DNA of 64,000 nt, taken from Silvania confinis (GTDB lineage: Bacteria; Pseudomonadota; Gammaproteobacteria; Enterobacterales; Enterobacteriaceae). The stretch lies in contig NZ_JAMGZJ010000071.1 in NCBI RefSeq assembly GCF_025564085.1, positions 124,001 to 188,000 on the forward strand, written 5' to 3'. Each line of letters starts with the position of its first letter. Position 1 is the first letter of the stretch. A program made the translations under genes and the position numbers. The notes below the pieces were generated by a model. It had not been told where the DNA came from. It was given only the letters and a program-made list of their open reading frames with translations, and searched no databases. Positions 59,390 through 64,000 of this stretch are shown one piece after another.

Positions 59390-60409
59390 TTACCTGAAAC
59401 CTTGTGCAGCCATTGCTAACGTGGTGTCGAGCATTCGGTTAGCAAAGCCCCATTCGTTGTCACACCAGACCAGCGTTTTGATCAAGTGCGCCCCACTCAC
59501 GCGCGTTTGCGTGCCATCAACAATGGCGCTGTGCGGATCGTGGTTAAAATCTATTGAGACCAACGGTAATTCCGTATAGTCAACTATACCATGAAATGCT
59601 TGCTGCGCCGCTTTTTGCAGCAACAGGTTGACCTCACTGGCTTTTACCGGTTTTTTGACGGTAACGCTGAGGTCGATTGCCGTCACGTTGATGGTCGGAA
59701 CACGCACGGCAATGGCTTCAAAACGGTCATGAAACTGGGGGAAAATTCGGGAGATGCCGGCCGCCAGTTTGGTATCCACCGGAATGATCGACTGACTCGC
59801 CGCGCGAGTGCGTCGCAGATCCGGGTGGTATGCGTCAATGACCTGCTGATCGTGCATCGCGGAATGGATCGTGGTCACTGTGCCCGATTCAATTCCGTAG
59901 GCATCGTCCAGCAGTTTGATGACCGGAATAATACAGTTGGTGGTGCAAGAGGCGTTGGAGACAATACGGTGTTCCGCTTGCAGCTCAAGATGATTGACGC
60001 CGTAAACCACGGTGGCATCGAGATCGTTGCTGCCAGGATGTGAAAAGAGCACTTTCCTGGCGCCAGCCGCCAGATGAGCCTCACCGTGTTCGCGGTTGCC
60101 GTAAACGCCGGTGCAATCGAGAACCACATCAACACCCAGCTCACGCCAGGGTAATGCCTCGATCGTCGGTTCATGCAGGATGCGAATCACGTCGTCGCCA
60201 ACGAGCAGTTGCTCTCTTTCCTGACGGACATCCCAGGCAAAGCGCCCATGGCTGGTGTCATATTTCAACAAATGCGCCATGCCCGTAGCATCCGCCAGTT
60301 CATTGATTGCCACCACGGTGATTTCCGCACGACGCCCGGATTCATACAAAGCACGAACCACGTTGCGTCCGATGCGACCGAAGCCATTAATCGCTACGCG
60401 TACGGTCAT
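59390..60409 (-). CDS. epd: D-erythrose-4-phosphate dehydrogenase
   Basis: 339 aa from [18 protein letters not shown]. GapA relative that oxidises erythrose-4-P to 4-phosphoerythronate on the way to pyridoxal phosphate. Catalytic Cys in [12 protein letters not shown]-binding GFGRIGRN, and Glu-Asn-rich C-terminal dimer interface. First gene of epd-pgk-fbaA. Candidate Cra and CRP sites upstream. Confidence 0.97.
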   Translation of the reverse strand: MTVRVAINGFGRIGRNVVRALYESGRRAEITVVAINELADATGMAHLLKYDTSHGRFAWDVRQEREQLLVGDDVIRILHEPTIEALPWRELGVDVVLDCTGVYGNREHGEAHLAAGARKVLFSHPGSNDLDATVVYGVNHLELQAEHRIVSNASCTTNCIIPVIKLLDDAYGIESGTVTTIHSAMHDQQVIDAYHPDLRRTRAASQSIIPVDTKLAAGISRIFPQFHDRFEAIAVRVPTINVTAIDLSVTVKKPVKASEVNLLLQKAAQQAFHGIVDYTELPLVSIDFNHDPHSAIVDGTQTRVSGAHLIKTLVWCDNEWGFANRMLDTTLAMAAQGFR

Positions 60410-60532
60410 AAGTCTCCTGCAAGGCTTTCCCTGATTTGAGGTGGCTGACAGAGTAATCCAGCAGCGCGCCAAGGGGAATCCTCGCCTGTCACAAACTCCA
60501 ACTGATTGGTCAATTGTCGAACATTTAATCGA

Positions 60533-60546
60533 CTGAAACGCTTCAG
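60533..60546. promoter_or_regulatory. Candidate Cra (FruR) operator for epd
   Basis: CTGAAACGCTTCAG, a near-perfect palindrome matching the Cra consensus TGAAWCGNTTCA, about 125 bases upstream of the epd start. Cra control of epd-pgk-fbaA is known from E. coli. Confidence 0.7.
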
Positions 60547-60604
60547 CTAGAATAGGCGAAACCCGGAATAAAGGGAATGTCTGTCCAGACCAATAAGCCA
60601 GCTA

Positions 60605-60620
60605 TATGACGCACGTCACA
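60605..60620. promoter_or_regulatory. Candidate CRP site between epd and the ECF operon
   Basis: TATGA-N6-TCACA against TGTGA-N6-TCACA. 200 bases upstream of epd and 166 upstream of the DUF296 gene, so either could be the target; CRP control of epd is known in E. coli. Confidence 0.5.
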
Positions 60621-60760
60621 TTTCGCGGCTGAATATCGCGGGTTTTATTCCATATTTCAGAATCGTGCATAAGCGTAGCAATATCTTTTCGTTGTCGCGG
60701 CGTAAATCCTGATTTATATCAGAAAGCCGATCAGCCCGCGTCGATATCATCTGCGCCACG

Positions 60761-60773
60761 TCCGAGTCTCGGA
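60761..60773. promoter_or_regulatory. Palindrome over the ribosome site of the DUF296 gene
   Basis: TCCGAGTCTCGGA, a perfect 13-base inverted repeat whose right arm includes the GGAG that serves the ATG at 60786. It could hide the ribosome site in a small hairpin or be a DNA operator. Confidence 0.35.
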
Positions 60774-60785
60774 GTCCTGCAATTT

Positions 60786-61211
60786 ATGACCATGCCCCAC
60801 TTACATTCCTCCGCAGCGCGTTTTTATGCGCTTCGTCTGCTTCCCGGACAGGAAGTCTTTAGCCAGTTACACGCCTTTGTGCAGCAGCACCAGCTCTACG
60901 CCGCCTGGATTGCCGGATGCACCGGTAGCCTGACCGACGTTGCGTTGCGTTACGCCGGACAGGACGCCACGACGCTGTTGACGGGCACGTTTGAGGTGAT
61001 CTCGCTTAATGGCACGCTCGAGCTGACCGGCGAGCATTTGCATCTGTGCATTTCCGATCCGCAAGGGGCGATGCTGGGTGGGCACATGATGCCTGGCTGC
61101 ACCGTGCGTACCACGCTTGAGCTGGTGATTGGCGAGCTGGATACGCTGGCGTTTAGCCGCCAGCCCTGCGCCCTCTCCGGCTATGACGAACTGCATATCT
61201 CAACCCGTTAA
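60786..61211 (+). CDS. DUF296/PPC-domain protein, first gene of ECF operon
   Basis: 141 aa. Single PPC (DUF296) domain: AWIAGCTGSLTDVALRY, HLHLCISDP and GGHMMPGCTVRTT carry the conserved His and Gly-Gly-His positions, and a trimeric fold is expected. Bacterial members are small proteins often called DNA-binding from the plant AT-hook homologues, though this one lacks an AT-hook. It lies 25 bases ahead of the ECF S-component gene in one transcript and so may sense or bind the imported compound. Role is inference. Confidence 0.8.
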   Translation: MTMPHLHSSAARFYALRLLPGQEVFSQLHAFVQQHQLYAAWIAGCTGSLTDVALRYAGQDATTLLTGTFEVISLNGTLELTGEHLHLCISDPQGAMLGGHMMPGCTVRTTLELVIGELDTLAFSRQPCALSGYDELHISTR

Positions 61212-61236
61212 TCGACTACTCAGCAAGAGGTTCTCT

Positions 61237-61815
61237 ATGGCGCGTCGCCCGTTTTCCAGCCAGTCTTTAGTCCTGATTGTTATCGCTATCGCTATCAATA
61301 TGGTGGGGGGGCAGTTGATCAGCATGCTCAAGCTGCCTATTTTTCTCGACTCCATCGGCACCTTAATCAGTGCGGTTCTGCTTGGCCCGGTGATTGGCAT
61401 GCTGACCGGGCTACTCACCAATTTGCTCTGGGGACTGCTCACCGATCCGATTGCCGCCGCCTTTGCGCCGGTGGCGATGGTGATCGGCCTTGTCGCCGGT
61501 TGGCTGGCGCGGGCGGGCTGGTTCCGCACCCTGCCAAAAGTGGTGGTCAGCGGCATCATTATTACCCTGGCAGTCACGGTGGTTGCTGTCCCGTTACGCA
61601 CTGCGCTCTTTGGTGGCGTAACCGGTAGCGGTGCCGATCTGTTTGTCGCCTGGATGCACTCTGTTGGCCAGGGCCTGGTGGAGTCAGTCGCCATTACCGT
61701 GCTGGGCGCCAATCTGGTTGATAAAATACTGACAGCAGTGCTGGTCTGGATATTGTTGCGCCAGCTGCCATTGCGCACCACCCGCCATTTCCCGACGATG
61801 TCAGCAGTGCGCTAA
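61237..61815 (+). CDS. ECF transporter S component, substrate unknown
   Basis: 192 aa, very hydrophobic, about six membrane helices, with the ECF-S beginning NMVGGQLISMLKLPIFLDSIG and an N-terminal Ala/Ser-rich stretch. AGAGG lies six bases upstream of the ATG. The family can bind vitamins, metals or purines; the sequence shows no signature I can assign (not clearly RibU, ThiT, BioY or CbiMN). It is followed directly by EcfT. Confidence 0.82.
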   Translation: MARRPFSSQSLVLIVIAIAINMVGGQLISMLKLPIFLDSIGTLISAVLLGPVIGMLTGLLTNLLWGLLTDPIAAAFAPVAMVIGLVAGWLARAGWFRTLPKVVVSGIIITLAVTVVAVPLRTALFGGVTGSGADLFVAWMHSVGQGLVESVAITVLGANLVDKILTAVLVWILLRQLPLRTTRHFPTMSAVR

Positions 61816-62523
61816 ATGCATCCGTTTACCTCGTTAACGCTGTGGGCGCTGGCGGCCTGCACCACCTTGCTGCTTCCTGTAGAGAGCGTGCTGCCGGTGT
61901 ACAGCGCAGCCACTTTTATGTGTCTGCTGGCGCGGAAATCGACGCGTCGACGAGCAAAATATGTGGCCTGGTTGATGCTCTCGTTGGGGGTGGGATTGTG
62001 GCTGGTACACGGCGGCTGGCTGACGGCGTGGATCAGTGGTCAGCCTCGCGATCCGCAACGCTGGGCGCATGCCATTACCCTGTGGCTGCGCATTCTGGCG
62101 ATTGTGTCGACCTCACAGCTGTGGATGGCGTATGTGCCGGTGCCGCAATTTATCCGGGCGCTGTTCGCCTCGCGCCTGCCGCCGGGCATGGCTTACCTGT
62201 TTGCCGGCCCGCTGCTGGTCGTTGAACAGCTCAAGCGCCAGCTGGCGATTATTCATGAAGCCCAGCGCGCCCGCGGCGTGCCGTTGGATGAAGCCTGGTA
62301 TCAGCGTCTGCGCGCGATGCCTGCGTTGATTGTGCCGCTCACGCAGAATGCACTGAACGATTTAGCCGTCCGCGGCGCAGCGCTGGATATGCGCGGCTTT
62401 CGTCTGCATCGCACACGCACCACGCTGTGGGCCCCTCAGGACAGTCGCTTACAATGTCTGGTGCGCTACGGAATGGTGCTGATGATGGTCACGGAAATCG
62501 GAGTCTGGATATGGTTACGCTAG
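61816..62523 (+). CDS. ECF transporter T component (EcfT)
   Basis: 235 aa membrane scaffold with about five helices. The two Ala-Arg-Gly-type coupling motifs are visible: QRARGVPLDEAW (about 152-163) and ALDMRGFRLHRTRT near residue 195, which dock on the ATPases. ATG starts at the base after the S-component stop codon. It overlaps the first ATPase by 13 bases. Confidence 0.87.
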   Translation: MHPFTSLTLWALAACTTLLLPVESVLPVYSAATFMCLLARKSTRRRAKYVAWLMLSLGVGLWLVHGGWLTAWISGQPRDPQRWAHAITLWLRILAIVSTSQLWMAYVPVPQFIRALFASRLPPGMAYLFAGPLLVVEQLKRQLAIIHEAQRARGVPLDEAWYQRLRAMPALIVPLTQNALNDLAVRGAALDMRGFRLHRTRTTLWAPQDSRLQCLVRYGMVLMMVTEIGVWIWLR

Positions 62524-63188
62524 AACAGTTTCGCTATCGTCCTACCCACGCCACGCGTCCGCCTTCGTGCTTTGATTTCCACCGCGCAGAACCGGGGATG
62601 GTAGCGATTTTTGGCGATAACGGCAGCGGGAAAAGTACCCTCGCCCAGTTGATGGCCGGTTGGTATCCAGACTTTCTCCCCGGTGACATCGAGGGCAAGG
62701 GCATCCTGCTGGGAAATCCTGTCGGCCAGCTGTCTTTGGTGGAGCAGTCCCCCACCATTCAACTGGTGCAGCAATCACCTTATCTGCAGCTTTCCGGCTG
62801 TACGTTTAGCGTGGAGGAGGAAGTGGCGTTTGGCCCGGAAAATCTGTGCCTGGGCGAGGCCGAAATCCTGCGCCGTATCGATGCCGCGCTCACGCTGACA
62901 GACTGTCACCCGCTGCGCTATCGCCACCCCGGCACGCTGTCTGGGGGCGAAACCCAGCGGGTGGTGATCGCCAGCGCGCTCGCCATGATGCCCCGGCTTT
63001 TAATCCTCGATGAAGCCTTCAGCCGACTGACGGCGCAGGCCACCGGCCAACTGCTGGATCGGCTGGCGCACTGGGCGCAGGAGCACGGCTCGCTGATTGT
63101 GCTTTTCGAGCGCCATCACTCTCCTTTTATCACCTGCTGCCAGCAGGCGTGGCAACTGCGCGACGGAGCGTTATTTCCCCTATGCTAA
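62511..63188 (+). CDS. ECF transporter ATPase 1
   Basis: 225 aa from ATG 62511, overlapping EcfT. Walker A GDNGSGKST, Q-loop LVQQSPYLQ, intact signature LSGGETQRVVIASAL, Walker B LLILDEAFSRL (Glu kept; DEA instead of DEP, and no standard SALD D-loop). The chain ends near FERHHSPF, which may hold the switch His. It would pair with ATPase 2. Confidence 0.87.
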   Translation: MVTLEQFRYRPTHATRPPSCFDFHRAEPGMVAIFGDNGSGKSTLAQLMAGWYPDFLPGDIEGKGILLGNPVGQLSLVEQSPTIQLVQQSPYLQLSGCTFSVEEEVAFGPENLCLGEAEILRRIDAALTLTDCHPLRYRHPGTLSGGETQRVVIASALAMMPRLLILDEAFSRLTAQATGQLLDRLAHWAQEHGSLIVLFERHHSPFITCCQQAWQLRDGALFPLC

Positions 63189-63847
63189 CCCTGAATCAGG
63201 TCACTTATCGCTGGCCAGATGCCGCAGACGACTGCCTGCGCGAGATCTCGCTTGAACTGAAAGCCAGCGAATGGCTGGCATTGACAGGCGATAACGGCGC
63301 GGGGAAATCCACGCTGCTGCGCATTATGGCGGGCCTGCTCTCCCCTTCATCCGGCGCGGTGACCTTCAACGGTGAACCGATCGCGAAGCTCAAAAATCGT
63401 CAGCGCGCCCGTCACCTTGGAGTGCTGTTTCAGGAGGCGGAAAATCAGATCTTCCACAGCAAGGTTATTGAGGAAGTGGCGTTTGGCCTGAAGCTACAAA
63501 AATTACCTGCGGCAGACATTGCGCGTCGTACCCAGGCTGCGTTGCAGCTTTGCCAGTTAGAAGACGTCGCCGACGCGCATCCGCTGGATCTGCACACAGC
63601 GCAGCGGCGAATGGTGGCGGTAGCCAGCCTGGAGGCAATGGCGCCAGAGATTCTGCTGCTGGATGAACCCAGCCGCGATTTTGATGCGCACTGGCTGGCG
63701 GTATTTGAACACTGGCTGGCGGTCTGTCGCGGTCGGGGAACCAGCGTCATCGCCATCAGTCACGATTCGGCATTTACGCCGCGTCATTTTTCACGCGTTG
63801 TTCGCCTGCATAACGGATCGCTCACCCGATCCGATACTCACCGTTGA
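63182..63847 (+). CDS. ECF transporter ATPase 2 with degenerate signature
   Basis: 221 aa from ATG 63182, inside the end of ATPase 1 (ATG CTA A overlap). Walker A TGDNGAGKST, Q-loop LFQEAENQIF, Walker B LLLDEPSRDFDA, H-loop ISHDSAF. The ABC signature position reads LHTAQRRM where LSGGQ-QR is expected, while the following VAVAS helix is normal. So one of the two composite ATP sites of the ATPase pair is probably weak or silent. Its last 26 bases overlap the end of yggC on the other strand. Confidence 0.86.
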   Translation: MLTLNQVTYRWPDAADDCLREISLELKASEWLALTGDNGAGKSTLLRIMAGLLSPSSGAVTFNGEPIAKLKNRQRARHLGVLFQEAENQIFHSKVIEEVAFGLKLQKLPAADIARRTQAALQLCQLEDVADAHPLDLHTAQRRMVAVASLEAMAPEILLLDEPSRDFDAHWLAVFEHWLAVCRGRGTSVIAISHDSAFTPRHFSRVVRLHNGSLTRSDTHR

Positions 63848-64000
63848 CTGTCATCTCCAGCATAAGATCCGCAGGCAGGCTGTTTTCCAGAACCCGATAA
63901 ACATTTGGTCCATCGGTACGTTCATAAAAAGCCTCAGCTTCAGCTTGCGACAGACCCCCTGCCATTTTTCGTTCAATCAGACGTGTACGCAGGGTATGGG
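63822..64000 (-). CDS. yggC: P-loop kinase-like YggC (C-terminal part only)
   Basis: Only the last 58 residues are in the window; the gene runs off the right edge. The tail (RLIERKMAGGLSQAEA ... FYERTDGPNVYRVLENS) follows E. coli YggC closely, a member of the pantothenate/uridine kinase-like P-loop family whose substrate is not known. In E. coli yggC is next to epd, so the ECF operon is inserted between them. Stop codon on the minus strand at 63824-63822; convergent overlap with ATPase 2. Confidence 0.75.
   Translation of the reverse strand, partial: HTLRTRLIERKMAGGLSQAEAEAFYERTDGPNVYRVLENSLPADLMLEMTVNGEYRIG

Larger units (their letters stand above)
60410..60785. promoter_or_regulatory. Divergent epd / ECF-operon control region
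   Basis: 376 bases with no gene. It holds a Cra-like site, a CRP-like site, and a palindrome on the ECF side. No riboswitch fold (TPP, cobalamin, preQ1) was recognised by eye. Confidence 0.45.

Noticed and set aside
60410..60785. Riboswitch (TPP, cobalamin or similar) ahead of the ECF operon
   Set aside because: No conserved core such as the thi box or B12 box was recognised; covariance model search would be decisive.

Overview
This window is chromosomal DNA of an enterobacterium close to the Enterobacter / Lelliottia / Leclercia / Klebsiella group. The proteins are near-identical in length and motif to Escherichia coli orthologues, and the backbone follows E. coli order: araE-kduD-kduI-yqeF-yqeG, glyU, ygeR, idi, lysS-prfB-recJ-dsbC-xerD, fldB, ygfX-sdhE, ygfZ, yqfA, yqfB, bglA, ygfF, gcvPHT, ubiI-ubiH-pepP-ygfB, zapA, ssrS, ygfA, serA, rpiA, argP, yggE, argO, mscS, fbaA-pgk-epd, yggC. 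The exact genus cannot be fixed from the sequence alone. No insertion sequence, prophage or CRISPR array was seen.

Layout. 1-9.8 kb is a pectin-breakdown region: the end of an oligogalacturonide ABC transporter (togA, togB), two oligogalacturonate lyases (ogl), kduI and kduD, the KdgM outer-membrane porin, and the arabinose/H+ symporter araE. Material enters through KdgM and TogMNAB, Ogl cuts it to unsaturated monomers, and KduI/KduD carry these towards 2-keto-3-deoxygluconate. KdgR-like boxes lie in the control regions. 9.8-16 kb has yqeF and yqeG with an inserted module between them: M20 amidohydrolase plus amino-acid binding protein, and a LysR/PACE-efflux pair. 16-21 kb, the slot between yqeG and tRNA-Gly(CCC) that holds the ETT2 type III secretion remnant in E. 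coli, carries instead two acetyltransferases, YjdI, a small lipoprotein, an OmpA-like protein, an IprA-like regulator and a FadL-like porin.

21-34.8 kb is housekeeping: isoprenoid (idi), translation (lysS, prfB with its programmed frameshift), recombination/repair (recJ, xerD), periplasmic disulfide isomerase (dsbC), flavodoxin, SdhE, YgfZ, and bglA with an added RpiR-type regulator. 34.9-38.5 kb is an scsABCD copper/redox thioredoxin operon placed between bglA and ygfF. 38.5-54.7 kb returns to backbone: glycine cleavage (gcvTHP), ubiquinone hydroxylases, pepP, zapA, 6S RNA, serA, rpiA, argP, yggE, argO. A lone TRAP-type binding protein sits between argO and mscS. fbaA, pgk and epd follow under probable Cra and CRP control.

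60.8-63.85 kb is a tightly packed five-gene cassette between epd and yggC: a DUF296/PPC protein and a full ECF vitamin/metal-type importer (S, T and two ATPases) of unknown substrate. It is the part of the window with the least settled function. Insertions of this kind into a conserved backbone are the main theme of the window.
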